This document shows, one piece after another, positions 22,501-32,334 of a DNA stretch of 64,000 nt; position 1 is the stretch's first letter, and each line of letters opens with the position of its first letter. The DNA comes from Acarospora socialis (Eukaryota > Ascomycota > Lecanoromycetes > Acarosporales > Acarosporaceae). The DNA lies in assembly GCA_025617375.2 (NCBI GenBank), contig JAMYGW020000005.1:620001-684000 (forward strand), in the 5' to 3' direction. Made by a program: the position numbers and the translations under genes. Under the pieces are notes generated by a model that ran no database searches, had not been told where the DNA came from, and saw nothing but the letters and a program-made list of their open reading frames with translations.

Positions 22501-23588
22501 CTGATCAGCCCAAGTACCATATCAGCAACCTTCCGACGTTCAAGTCTCCACAACGAGAGGATGAACCCAGACCAGCTACAGATTCTGGCGAAATTGAAGA
22601 AGATCACATCACCCGTCAACAAGCTGCACAACGGGAGCGGGGCAGACCAGCTCGATTCGATAGACTTGCTCCGCCAAGGATAGACATCCGAAATGCTTCA
22701 CCATCTCCTCACAGGATGGGGAGAGCAATTAGCCCAGGGGCAGAAGCTACAGGACAGGCCAATGGCCAAGGGCGCCGGGCAAAGCATTTCCCGTCTGAGC
22801 AAGGAATCCGTGGCCCGAATGAACAATCGAACCCATTTCACGGTCCTCCCGGTTCATATGGACGACGCGGGCCGCCTGTTACAGGCCTTACAAGCTTGGA
22901 AGTGTCTAACAGTAATGCATCAGCACCCCGGCCAAGCTTGGACCGTCAAAGACAGTGGAGTATCTCCGACCGCGAGGTCTCATCCTCGGATCGGTTCGCG
23001 ACCAAACGCGAGATTGCCCACATCAGAGCATTGCTGCTATCCTCGGGTATCAAAGCCAAAGAGATTTGCAGACGTGCAAACGAAGTTCAAAAACCGTCAC
23101 CACGATTCTTACAGAACATTACGGACAAGCCTTTGCCGCTTGTGCCTCGAGCACAAGAGCATGTACTCGCATCCAGGGTTCTCATCCGTAACACTGAGCG
23201 CGCACACGGAGCAATAGAGGACGCAAAAGAGCGCTTTGCTGGTCATACTATAACTGAGCTCCATGAGCGCATCAGACTCGTTGATGAAAAAATTCAGAAC
23301 GAGTTGACACCTCTCGTGCGAGCTTGCGCGGACGATGCGGACGCCTTCGGTGCGGAACTGACGACTACTCAGACTCTGGCGGTCAAGCAGCTCAATGATA
23401 GTGTCCATCAAATAATGAGAAGACGGAGGAGGCGTCTCAAATGGATCAGACGGGCCGGTTACGTTCTTCTTGAATGGACCTTACTTGGGATTATGTGGTG
23501 GGCATGGCTGATCGTCGTGATCATTCGATTGATCAGAGGCGGAATTGGAGGTATCGTTAGTGGAGCTAGATGGATCTTATGGCTATGA
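19557..23588 (+). CDS. Large C-terminally anchored fungal protein, 1343 aa
   Basis: A single uninterrupted reading frame; I chose the first in-frame ATG (MFGPSNGQTP). I recognise no named family. The first 370 residues are Ser/Arg/Pro-rich and probably disordered. A block at about residues 350-550 looks folded and conserved in style: SRAAKARTAMELFYEYRRLLQYL, RRYNPLQYVRNRRLRARK, then DWMITPADLLADAFWLEQGTN. Another long disordered stretch follows. The last 200 residues are helical (KREIAHIRALLLSSGIKAKEICR), then a basic RRRRRRLKWIRRAGY next to a strongly hydrophobic hairpin (VLLEWTLLGIMWWAWLIVVIIRLI) at the extreme C-terminus, as in tail-anchored proteins. I infer a membrane-attached scaffold or tether; organelle unknown. 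Confidence 0.85.
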   Translation: MFGPSNGQTPRSSTSSNPSDLSSVTVYSERALGEVERGESSRSSWPTGRRSHEEVSGADGGTHVKSGSLRGHVEGVSRRQDGNSHRRHRPRNSGGFLLESTFAPIKQPDFTQRRTNHERMDIKGKGRSVQDDISTRMKNSAPLRHRPKTSLGSSPLASKVTNARVSGEEATGQGRAESPDKRKLVNVGNGPSDSLNIGGNIYKDSDSSVSGCQAQPATASSPPLALETDPVDIVNLALNLSESRRRTVSVGRLSASNTAGNRRVVSMSMASPALVENSSFAGAGGSLRQHLQQQRRVSRNISPLPGKNQSNRVGNVSPVLDGSSHGQIGRQVMVLLPLALGAGQDVQYNFTDATLSRAAKARTAMELFYEYRRLLQYLPPLKQSTIPVSRPTVPRSNPSSASRASEETLPLGRRYNPLQYVRNRRLRARKKLSLDAEADGWGNLERVRSWVDKVADQSGGAIPTVPAFCEIIVLPEFEMDVQEPPHGEDSPPSHVTRHTGPKARHQRLDWMITPADLLADAFWLEQGTNKELIEDRNGAKLLPLGLLSNTLKARSIEDAVTSDRQSVEDRDSLPQKSVDLEELPTSVDQSPLDISRTERGRQRRQVHVSGHSLHEKSASRYAETSRQKGPVRSRTSSGSPKYRGRHSIRRFSDSKKEFSDRSSIKALMEEQRRLLRQEAKEMDGTGLGHVEVFQSDFYEEPSGRTSLGSRNPPFSRLNEELRLDKFHRMPDPISVLREHAASTPRASLDSNRGKRPGMSIDDLDMTAPSSPIAPNFVPSIAINLSPPPSRSTSPSKNPLKSKLNLLRPERSKERQSIDGIDFALGEDISRTSSRQVSAESEMQGTESTSKLRLPSPSRKRWSRYMNDALGTDARSPDSRFKRDLKEIREPESRLRGIFKGRRIAELVGNEVSRVGDFLWKRELQVDRSLQSSPASSMASELSDSDVSEVLSWGRETNLDTSLSRTSTKAENGKLVARKAAGSDQPKYHISNLPTFKSPQREDEPRPATDSGEIEEDHITRQQAAQRERGRPARFDRLAPPRIDIRNASPSPHRMGRAISPGAEATGQANGQGRRAKHFPSEQGIRGPNEQSNPFHGPPGSYGRRGPPVTGLTSLEVSNSNASAPRPSLDRQRQWSISDREVSSSDRFATKREIAHIRALLLSSGIKAKEICRRANEVQKPSPRFLQNITDKPLPLVPRAQEHVLASRVLIRNTERAHGAIEDAKERFAGHTITELHERIRLVDEKIQNELTPLVRACADDADAFGAELTTTQTLAVKQLNDSVHQIMRRRRRRLKWIRRAGYVLLEWTLLGIMWWAWLIVVIIRLIRGGIGGIVSGARWILWL

Positions 23589-24033
23589 CCTGTCACAACC
23601 ACTACCTTACCCTTCATGATGTATATACTTGTCTGCTTCCGTTGGTGTAAGGTACTGAGCAAAGCATAGCGTAGGGTTTGGTGTTTACTTTGTATGCTAC
23701 TTTGGCGTTCTTTGGGTATGGGTGGTATTAGTCTAAGGGATACCCTTACAATTTAGAGTTAATATTTCAAAGACTGCATCATGATATTCAAAGAGGCATA
23801 AATCAGGTCTCGACTTTTCATAAATTTATAAGAGAAGCTATGTGCAGCCTGTAGAGAGCCTACACTTCCACTTCAAAAGCTTCAGGCAATGTCACATAGT
23901 CTGTCCTTGAACAACGTTTACTCGAAAACCCGTACTCAAACAAGTGTAGAACACGAAGTTCACCGGATCGGGTGATGTACCAACATCACCTCAGCTTGCG
24001 CGACCATTACAATGCTCCCGTTAATATTCTTGC
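23589..24033. other. Intergenic region, no gene seen
   Basis: These 445 bases contain the 3' flank of the tail-anchored protein gene and the promoter of the Rrn9 gene. Locally AT-rich near 23750-23850. No feature recognised. Confidence 0.5.
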
Positions 24034-25893
24034 ATGGCAGGAAAAAGCGCAGACGTTGAGCGGTTCATGATTGCTCCTGTTACGATGTCCTCTTCCGACG
24101 CTGGCAATTCGGTGATCTCTGGAACGGACCCTCAGCATGCAGCGCAAACAGACCCATTTCTACAATTGACACGGCCGTCGGACTCACTACACTCCGACAG
24201 TGAGCCCGAGGCCATTCCTTATGGCAACGCATCTTTTAACCCACCTTCGCCAGCGCCGTGGCAAAATGATGCCGATGTGGACATGGACGGGGGGACCGAA
24301 GCCAGTGAACAGGAGGACGGGCAGAAGGACGAGTCAGACTTGGAAGACGAGCAAATCCCGGACAGACCAAACAGGTATCACGGCCCCCCATCAACGTGGC
24401 GATTCTGGACCGAACAGGAACGACTACTTGCCGCGAGCCTGGATCAGATACGTGCTTCGGACCTGAGCATTCACCTGTACAATGCACATGCCATGAAACG
24501 AAGGCTACGCACAGAAGAGCAGCAAAATAGAGTGCCGTCTTGGGGTAGTAAGGAAAGGTGGGTGGGGACTCGGGATAACAGTGAAGACTCCGCGAATGAC
24601 GACAATGGGGATCCTCTCTTCGTGCCACCGAAAGCGTGGACCGCGTGGCCGATGCCGCCGGATGAGGTGCCGCGGGAGGGTGAGAAGAAGCTTGGACGTA
24701 GGGAGGATGAAGACGAACAGTGGACACTTAGGAAGGAAGGCTCAGGTATGCCGAGCGAAGAGTTGCAGGAGATTTTAGTTGCGGAGGTGCTGAAGAGGGC
24801 GAAGGAGAATTTCCGGCAGAGAGAATGGGAAAGCGGTGACGAAGAGGTAGGTTTGGCGTCTGCCAGTGGAGGTGTGCCCATAAAGAAGGCAAGGGAAACG
24901 AGCGCTTCAGCAGCCGAAAGTCACGATGACGCCTTTAAGTCTGGGAAAAGTAGGTTTATGAAGCCTGTGATTATGGCTGATGATGACCGAGCACGGGAGA
25001 TTCTACGACCTACAGTCCGACATATCCTCTCTAAGCTAGATGGTCTCCTCATGGGTTTACATCATGCACGACAAGCATACCTACCTACTGGGGATGAGAC
25101 TACTGCAAGTGAGACGCAGACGGATATGGAGGGGACTTCCCCTGCTCCAAGAAAGAGAACCTCCAAGTCGAGGCGGAAATGGACAAGGCGTTCGAAGAGA
25201 AATGGGAATGCAAGTGTGGACGCTGAACATGCCGTCGCCCTCGACACAGACTCCGATTCCAACTTCAGCCCCTCGATACACCTATCTCCATCCCCACCAC
25301 AGCCTCGTCCTGAGAAAAGGCAACGGAACGCTCTTTCACCCCGTTCGGCCTCGTTGTCTCGGCAAAAGCGACAAAAGCGCCTTGGTCTTCGCGACTGGTC
25401 TGACGTGCTCGGTGTGGCTTCCATGGTGGGATTCGATGCGACGGTCATTGAACGTGCAACAGAAAGGTGTACAAGGCTTTTCGGTGAAGGTATCAGGTTT
25501 AGGGCCCTGCACGAAGGCAAAGAAGCAGACAGTGAGACTGAGCACGTCAGTGGTAGAAGAAGAAAATTACGAGATGAATCCCAAGAGGTGACTCCAGGGG
25601 CTGTCGATGGACTGAGGACTCATAAGCATTCCAAAAACCTTGTGCAACCAGCAGCTGACGGTCGGTACTACTGCCCGTGGACATACTGCAAGCGAAGTCG
25701 AGTTGGATTTTCTCGAGTGTGGAACGTTAAGAAGCATATGAAAGAGATCCATAATGATGGAAGACCTCAGAATGAGAACACTGACAACACGGAAGAGCTT
25801 CTCGGAGGAGTCCATGTCGACGGGTTCATGAAGCCAATCCAAGCAAGGGTTGGTTGGAGGGGTAAGGATAGGGAGAAAGACCCAGTCAAATAA
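24034..25893 (+). CDS. RRN9: RNA polymerase I initiation factor Rrn9-type protein, 619 aa
   Basis: Rrn9 is part of the upstream activating factor that binds the rDNA promoter. One exon. The recognisable part is RPNRYHGPPSTWRFWTEQER followed by LAASLDQIRASDLSIHLYNAH (about residues 110-150), the fungal Rrn9 domain as I remember it. The next conserved parts are WTAWPMPPDEVP and DWSDVLGVASMVGFDATVIE (about residues 455-475). The C-terminus has one C2H2-like zinc finger: YYCPWTYC, then HMKEIH. Long acidic and basic stretches (RKRTSKSRRKWTRRSKR) separate these parts and suggest a nuclear, DNA-associated protein. The orthology to yeast Rrn9 rests on the N-terminal block alone, so the gene symbol is a family-level call. 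Confidence 0.82.
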   Translation: MAGKSADVERFMIAPVTMSSSDAGNSVISGTDPQHAAQTDPFLQLTRPSDSLHSDSEPEAIPYGNASFNPPSPAPWQNDADVDMDGGTEASEQEDGQKDESDLEDEQIPDRPNRYHGPPSTWRFWTEQERLLAASLDQIRASDLSIHLYNAHAMKRRLRTEEQQNRVPSWGSKERWVGTRDNSEDSANDDNGDPLFVPPKAWTAWPMPPDEVPREGEKKLGRREDEDEQWTLRKEGSGMPSEELQEILVAEVLKRAKENFRQREWESGDEEVGLASASGGVPIKKARETSASAAESHDDAFKSGKSRFMKPVIMADDDRAREILRPTVRHILSKLDGLLMGLHHARQAYLPTGDETTASETQTDMEGTSPAPRKRTSKSRRKWTRRSKRNGNASVDAEHAVALDTDSDSNFSPSIHLSPSPPQPRPEKRQRNALSPRSASLSRQKRQKRLGLRDWSDVLGVASMVGFDATVIERATERCTRLFGEGIRFRALHEGKEADSETEHVSGRRRKLRDESQEVTPGAVDGLRTHKHSKNLVQPAADGRYYCPWTYCKRSRVGFSRVWNVKKHMKEIHNDGRPQNENTDNTEELLGGVHVDGFMKPIQARVGWRGKDREKDPVK

Positions 25894-26701
25894 GCACCGA
25901 CGTATTCAGATCGCGGGACAAAAGCTATTTTAGATCTATCAGCATAGCATCATGTCCGTGACGGGATGGGGTGGCACTGATCAGATCAGCTGCATCCAGT
26001 TCCCCGACCGAAGGGCACCTTGCCGCGCGCTAAGCCTCAACGCTAGTTGTTTCGGCTGAGCCCGAGACCCTGTCGCGGAAAGCGTTACTCTTATTCGCTG
26101 ATAGCTTCTATGGATGCATCTTTTGCTATTTTTGATCTTACCATCACCATGTGCATTGGCCCTAAATGTTACAGGTTCACGCTGCGGACGGCTGGTTGCA
26201 TACGGGAATTCCGCTAAGCCGTGGATGGCACAGACACAATCTATACGAGTATGAGAAATCAGGATTCAAGGATTATGATTGGTCGTGCAACCATCCGTCC
26301 GCAGTGTCCTCACTCTGTCAACGTTGGTCGCCCTTGACCTGCGGACGGGAGTCCGTCATGCATTGCGAGATAGCAAGCATCCATTACTTCAATCTCAGAC
26401 GGTCAAGGTATTTGTTTCAGATACATTGACCATGGAACGGGCTGTGCGAACGTTGGTGTGACATCTCCATAGCTGTGCCACATGCCACAGGCTACCCAAA
26501 GCCATCGTTCTTCTAAGCACGAAAAATGAATGTATCGGTGTATGTTGGCCAGTGTCAGTCACCGGTTTATACGTCTTAAATAGCTGTCCAGCCATCGATA
26601 TTACTGTGATGCTAGTTTCCATATTCTGTCTTACTTTCTCATAGTTATTGGGCATTTGGATTATCCGGTTACAAGTCTCAGGATACTTTCCTCGTATCAG
26701 T
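25894..26701. other. Intergenic region with a small inverted repeat
   Basis: I see no gene here. Bases 26182-26200 and 26286-26304 form an inverted repeat of 19 bp with one mismatch, based on CTGCGGACGG, and a further direct copy of that 10-mer lies at 26339-26348. It could be a short decayed MITE end or a regulatory palindrome. Confidence 0.4.
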
Positions 26702-29700
26702 ATGAGGGGCCCTACATGTGCAACGCCTACCGCTAGTGACTTCACACCAGCTGGGTCGACCATTGACACCCCAGCCTCAACCCATGGTGTCTCTGAGGAC
26801 TCCTATCGAGGCGATACCATCTTGCCGTCGATTGAGGTGTCAGACCAACAACCGCCGATTGATAAAGTGACAGGTTCTTCTGTCCCTCAACCAAAGACAA
26901 CGGCCTTTACACGCCTAACTCCGACACTATCAAGAGACTACTCGTCGGGTCCATCTTCTCGATCACCAAGTTTTGGATTGAACTCGATTAAGAGCTACGA
27001 AGGCTCCTTCACCTTCCGACTTCTGTACAATGCAACACCCGAACCAGGCTGTGAAGTGTCAGACAAACCGTCTGAACCTCTAACCGATACTGACAAGGAA
27101 GTCATTTCAGAGCAACCTACACAGTCCGATGCGTCCGTGAAAGGTCTGTCAAACGATTTTCGACGTCTTGACCTCGATACCTCCTCACAGTCAGGAGAGG
27201 AGCTTTCATACGACGTAAAGGATGAGATACCTCCTCCAGAACCTTTTTTCGATCCAGCGTTCCAGAAGGCATTGAAGAAGGGCCTTCAGCTCGCTGGCAA
27301 GATTGCTGCGTGTCTTCAGCAATGCGACCTATCTCATAAGGTCGATTCCGACCTTCACAAGCTCTATAGAACCTCAAGAGAGTTAGAAAGCTTTGAGAGC
27401 CCTGCCACAAGAACAATCGGCATCGTGGGCGATTCAGCAACAGGTAACGCTTGGCCGAAACAAAGCTTAGAGGCGATGCTAAATCCTTCGGCATGACAGG
27501 CAAGAGTAGTCTGATCAATTCTCTTTTGGACTTTCCAAACCTTGCTCACAAGGTCTGTCCTGAATACTCTGTGCGCAATTATCATACTGATATGGAGCAC
27601 AGGGAGATCAAGGGTCTGCAGTCACTTCATTTGTTACTGAGTACCGACATCGCTCGAAACACCACAAGGATGCGTTTACCATGGAGGTCGAATACTTCAA
27701 TGATACCGAGATCAATGAGCAGCTTCACGAACTTCTATGGAGCTACCGGCAATTCTTCACTATCGAAAAAGAAACGGACGTCAATGCCCGCGATTACGAA
27801 CAAATGGAAAGGGAATCGGCTTTAGCCCTGGCGACGCTCAGAGGAGTTTTTGGGAGTCGAATTGAGACGGAACCAGACTTTCTTCAGACCAAGGACGCCT
27901 TCGATTCCATCCTTAGTCAGTTAAAAGCTTTAGCCCGCGCGATTCAATGGCCTGAGGGTGCTCAGAATGGCAAGTGGTCGTCAACCGCAGAGACCGCAGA
28001 ACAATGCCATGAGCAGACCGGGGCATTTATGAAGGAGGGACTTTGGCCATTTACAAAGATCGTCCGGTAAGTTTATCGCATCATTGGACAAACAACACTG
28101 CCATGTATCACTGACGTGAAACGATCAATAGCATCTACCTCAGCGCTCAGGTACTCAAAACAGGAGTCATTCTTGCTGATCTTCCCGGTACGTTTGTCTT
28201 CGAATATGCCCGAGGTACCGGCTTATGAATTGATAGGCTATCGCGATGTCAACTTTGCTCGAGTCAAAGCGGCGCAACGATATTTGTTCAATTGCGACGA
28301 AGTATTCGTTGTTGCGAACATCAATCGAGTCGTGTCCGATCAAAGCGTGCAGTCTATAGTCTCAGAATACCTCGGAAATGGTAATAGCAAAACAAACGGC
28401 AACCTTGCCATTATCTGCACCCACGCAGAGGTCAGTTTTCGAAAGACACTAGCGCTCACAGCATGCTAACAATCAATCAGAATATTGATCTTCCCGAAGC
28501 CGAGAAAACGTATTGTGGTCCGCGAAAACGGATAGCGCCTGAGACGGTCAAAGCCGCAAGACAGCAAATGAAGCTGGCTCGGAGATTGGGAGTTGACGAA
28601 TATGAAAAGGCTGTAGCTAGGTGAGTTATGGAAGGACACTACTATATGTTTCTTTCTGATGCAGATAGACACAAATACCTTTTCATTAAGGCCAGAAATG
28701 CCGATATCCGGGAACAGCTTGTCAAAGCATACTCCGACTTCTTCCCTGCCGGTGACCTGGACGTATTCTGCGTCGCCAATCAAGACTATCAAGGCTACGT
28801 CGAGCAAGGAGAGGAAGCCCATGAGTTGGCCATTCAGGGTAGTGGTATACCTCGTCTTCGACGCTTCTGTCATTCCATTCCCGCAAGGGCACAATTTCGC
28901 GCTACGAACCACTTCTTAGAAGTTCAGCTCCAAGGCCTGGTGCAGTCCCTTGAGTTGTGGCTCAGCGCTGGTACTCGCCACAACAGTCTACAACTGCCCT
29001 TGGACAACTTTAGCGAGGAGCTTTCCAAAGTGGGCATGTGCTACTCCGTAAAGGATGCCCCAAGCTGACCTGTTCAGAACATCCAGGACAGCATTGAGCG
29101 CTCTACGACTGAGCTAAGTACAGTACTTGAAGAGCGCGTCTCCCAGCAGATGAGTACGCTAACACTTCGTCTGTTGATCTAACCAAGCGCTGACGACTCC
29201 TAGAGACCCATAAGGCTGCCTTCGACAGAGGGGCTTTGGATGCTAGTAATGATTGGACAAGTGTGAGTGCTCCACCTGATACTGTACCGAGAGGCAGCGC
29301 TGATAAACAGAAACGCAGTGGCACTACGGTACTTGAGCTTTCAGTGACTGTGGGTTCCGACACATTGTTGACAAACCGTACAGGATCGTATCAAGCATTC
29401 TGCCGCAGGAACGGAACGTACTCCACCAATGCCGTCGGCCGCAGACGCTGGAATGAAGAACTTCTTACTACTATGAACGAGATTATGGCGGCAGAATGGG
29501 AACTTCTTGAGAGCGACTGTGATGATGTTATGAGCGCTTCCGCATCTGCTATTCAGAAGCAAGTCCACAAGCTCACGAGCGACATTCAGAGTAAGGTAGC
29601 AGTTTACGTTCGTCTGAATGGCGACTAATTCTGTTGTTAGAGCTCGAAGGTTCCGCACTATTTGTGAAGATCATGAAAACGAAGGAAGCCGACGTGAAAT

Positions 29701-30231
29701 ATATCCTCGCAGAGGAAACGGAGAGCATGCTGAAACAATTAAGGCAAGCGCCAAGGGCCAATCTCCGCCGGCAAAATCACCTACATGCTGACAACGAGGC
29801 ACAGCTTTATCATACGTGACGCAACCGAAGATCACCACAACTCCTACATCCTTGAACAAATGCTTAGCACCTACCGCAACTGTGCGCAGGAGTCGGGCAC
29901 AGGCATGAGAAGGCGCATGTTCGACATCATGGCGACGAAGATGCGTAGCGGGACCATCTTCACCAACATCCGTCGGCGGATCGAGAGAGAGATAAATGCG
30001 CTCTTCGAGCAGAGAGCTTCAAGTTTGTTGCAACGGCTCGGCCAAGTCTGCGAAAAGATCGGCGCTGACCTCGCTGTCCTGCGTGGCTCTGAGGCGACGC
30101 TTATGGAACAGTACCCAGAGTTCCTTAATCTGATGGAGAGGACGGTGACTGAGGCGAAGAAGACGCTGGACCATTTGCAGGATGCTGCTGCGCCCGCTCG
30201 GGCAGAGGCGCGTAAGCGCTCATATATCTAG
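26702..30231 (+). CDS. SLIP-GC/dynamin-like large GTPase, about 963 aa, 13 exons
   Basis: Proposed exons: 26702-27443, 27500-27552, 27603-28066, 28132-28187, 28237-28430, 28481-28620, 28669-29029, 29078-29153, 29204-29262, 29319-29328, 29384-29590, 29641-29743 and 29805-30231. Phases agree at every junction. The P-loop GDSATGKSSLINSLLD (about 243-258) is split by intron 1. G2 region GDQGSAVTSFVTEY and G3 LADLPG follow; at the G4 position I read ICTHAE instead of the usual TKxD. Then comes NCDEVFVVANINRV and a long helical C-terminal half (CRRNGTYS, VGRRRWNEELL, DTYRNC-like STYRNCAQESGTGMR). Fungal genomes carry many such SLIP-GC-like GTPases; their role is unclear. Two features are unusual: a 10-base microexon (29319-29328), with an alternative unspliced frame, and an intron at 29744 that starts with GC. 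Its 3' end could also be 29798. Confidence 0.8.
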
Positions 30232-30754
30232 GTTCTTAAGCTCCTAGGCAAGAGTACGAGTGTATTTGATGTACTTATATCCGAGATCACGTCGCAAAGG
30301 CTTTACGTAGTGCAAGTCTGTCTCAACGTTATTACTGATTCCTACTTGCATGTTATTCGAACGGAGTCGTTTAAAGTCCATCGGTGCTACCGCTTCCCAG
30401 AACTAGAGTCTTCGTGCACTGCCACTCTGCACAGCCTTCTGGCTCTTCAGATATCTGTTGACGCAGCAAGCGGCTCAATGACTACGGTATAACCGTTGAT
30501 TGTAAATAAGAAGGTTTATGGAGATCCAATGGTTGCTCAATGTAGGGCTTGAAAGTTCAGACTAGTAGATATCGTGCCCATAAGGCTGAAATAAGCTTAT
30601 CTGCACAACCGAAGCAAATCGCAGGCACGTGGTTGAGGAACTATACCGGAGGAGCGTGTACCTTTACCTTTGCGACTCTCCAAGCCAAGTTGTTGAACGT
30701 CTATAAATTAGATTCTGAAACCTCTCGAGGATAAAATCGAACTTGTCAGGAACG
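30232..30754. other. Intergenic region, no gene seen
   Basis: The 3' flank of the GTPase gene and the promoter of PBDC1. Only short frames without family resemblance. Confidence 0.5.
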
Positions 30755-31518
30755 ATGTCTTTAGGACCAGCAGGCGCGAGCCTTGACCCCGAGCGGGCAG
30801 AAAACTTTGAGGATGTAAGCTACACTCCGGCTCTGAGGGAGCATTCACTCATGCTGAACGTCGACATAGATGGAAAGGCAGTTTGCTGTTAAAGGTACCT
30901 TGCCTACGCCCGCGCCGCGTAGTTTCGAGCTTGCGCTGCTACACCATGTGCCGGCTCTCTATACAGCATTGGTACAGAACTGCCAACTGACTTGGAGATC
31001 TACACCACCACAGCCGTCCAACACATGACAACTTATTGGGCCATACTGGAGAAAATGCGAGGCTCGAAGCTCCGATTGACGAAGATCGACGACGAAATCT
31101 ATGACCATTTCAAGAGGGATTTCCCCGAGTTCGATACCAAAGCCACGATCGACGAGGATAAAATGAAGAGCAAAGAGGGCAAGGAACGGTGGCGGAAGTT
31201 TATAATGGCATATGAAAAAAGGATAGACGATTACAACTTCGGCACCATGTTGAGAGCGAACCCTAGCTTTGAGTATGGTGAGAAGGAGACTATTTTTGGT
31301 ACGCCACTCCTCGCTCATGGAATGGAACGGACATGACGCTGATTCCATTTCTTCGTCGTAGCTATGAGAATGCAGTTCTATGCTGTGGAGGTTGCGAGGT
31401 AGGTGAATATCCGCCGTAACATGGCCGACCTGTACTGAGTAGAGGTAGAAATCGGGAAGGGCTCAACGACTGGATATACGAACGAGAGCATCCCGAAGAG
31501 AAGAAAGATTCCTCATGA
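30755..31518 (+). CDS. PBDC1/Chp1-type eEF1A chaperone, 158 aa
   Basis: The family (human PBDC1, yeast YPL225W, named Chp1) is a ribosome-associated chaperone for newly made translation factor eEF1A. Exons: 30755-30814, 30870-30894 (25 bases), 31014-31298, 31362-31398 and 31449-31518. Joined, the protein reads AENFEDMERQFAVKAVQHMT, then ILEKMRGSKLRLTKIDDEIY, DEDKMKSKEGKERWRKFIMA, YEKRIDDYNFGTMLRA, and finally MRMQFYAVEVARNREGLNDW. This is the whole conserved domain. Both the 25-base exon 2 and the 119-base intron 2 are needed to restore FAVKAVQHM. Yeast YPL225W is 146 residues. The frame on the opposite strand here is a shadow. Confidence 0.92.
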
Positions 31519-32334
31519 TCCCATTAGTCTTTACAGCAACATGATACGGAAGTCTCGACTCTCCTTAGCCATCAGAATCAGTTGCAAGTGCACTGCAGCA
31601 ATCCATAGCGAACTGTGCCTTCACAAGCGCCGGCTGCAACCGGTGGCTATTATACAGAAGTCTGCCTCTCTGGCTCGACCCTTTGTGTTAACAATACAAC
31701 GAGGCGAAGCGAGTCGAATGCTACATGAGCATCTGCTGCCTTACGTTGCATCGTCTTGGTCACATCATCTGTGGGAGAGGCCTTGGGCTGCGTCAGTGAA
31801 GTAACTTGTCACGAGATGAAACCCGTCATTACTGGAAATGTTAATCATTCACGGTGTTCTATGCTCCATCAACTCCTCCTATGTGTTTGATGCGCTGTTC
31901 GATCTGTTGTCCTACAGTTGGTGCAGCTTCTCACATCGAACCAAGATAAACCAGCTGATAGGCCTTACTCATCGGACGACTTGCTCTCAGCCATGCGGTG
32001 TATCCTCAAACATTTACTACTACTTTGTGTATCATTACCGAATCCTCAGTTTCGTGGTTGACATATCTCATTGCTTTGGCGAAATTCCATTGTCGGCGAA
32101 GAACAATACTAAGAGGCCCACACATATGCGTCTCATCCCTACCGGCGCCTCGAGGTCATTGTAGAAGACAAGGTACGCATTTGGCGTATGCACTCCCTTT
32201 CCTATTCTTCTTATCTGTTTCTTAGGTCAGGCCTCGTACATCTCACCTTGAGATGTATCCAAATATAATCCTATCGTGTATCCTTTGCTCAGCGATGCTT
32301 TATAGTACCCTATGCCTTACTTTATACTAACATT
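31519..32334. other. Intergenic region, no gene seen
   Basis: About 0.8 kb between PBDC1 and the ABC transporter gene. Two overlapping short frames on + near 31840-32225 have no coding character that I recognise. The promoter of the transporter must lie at the right end. Confidence 0.5.

Noticed and set aside
24236-24881. - strand frames opposite Rrn9
   Set aside because: Shadows; the + strand frame carries the conserved domain.
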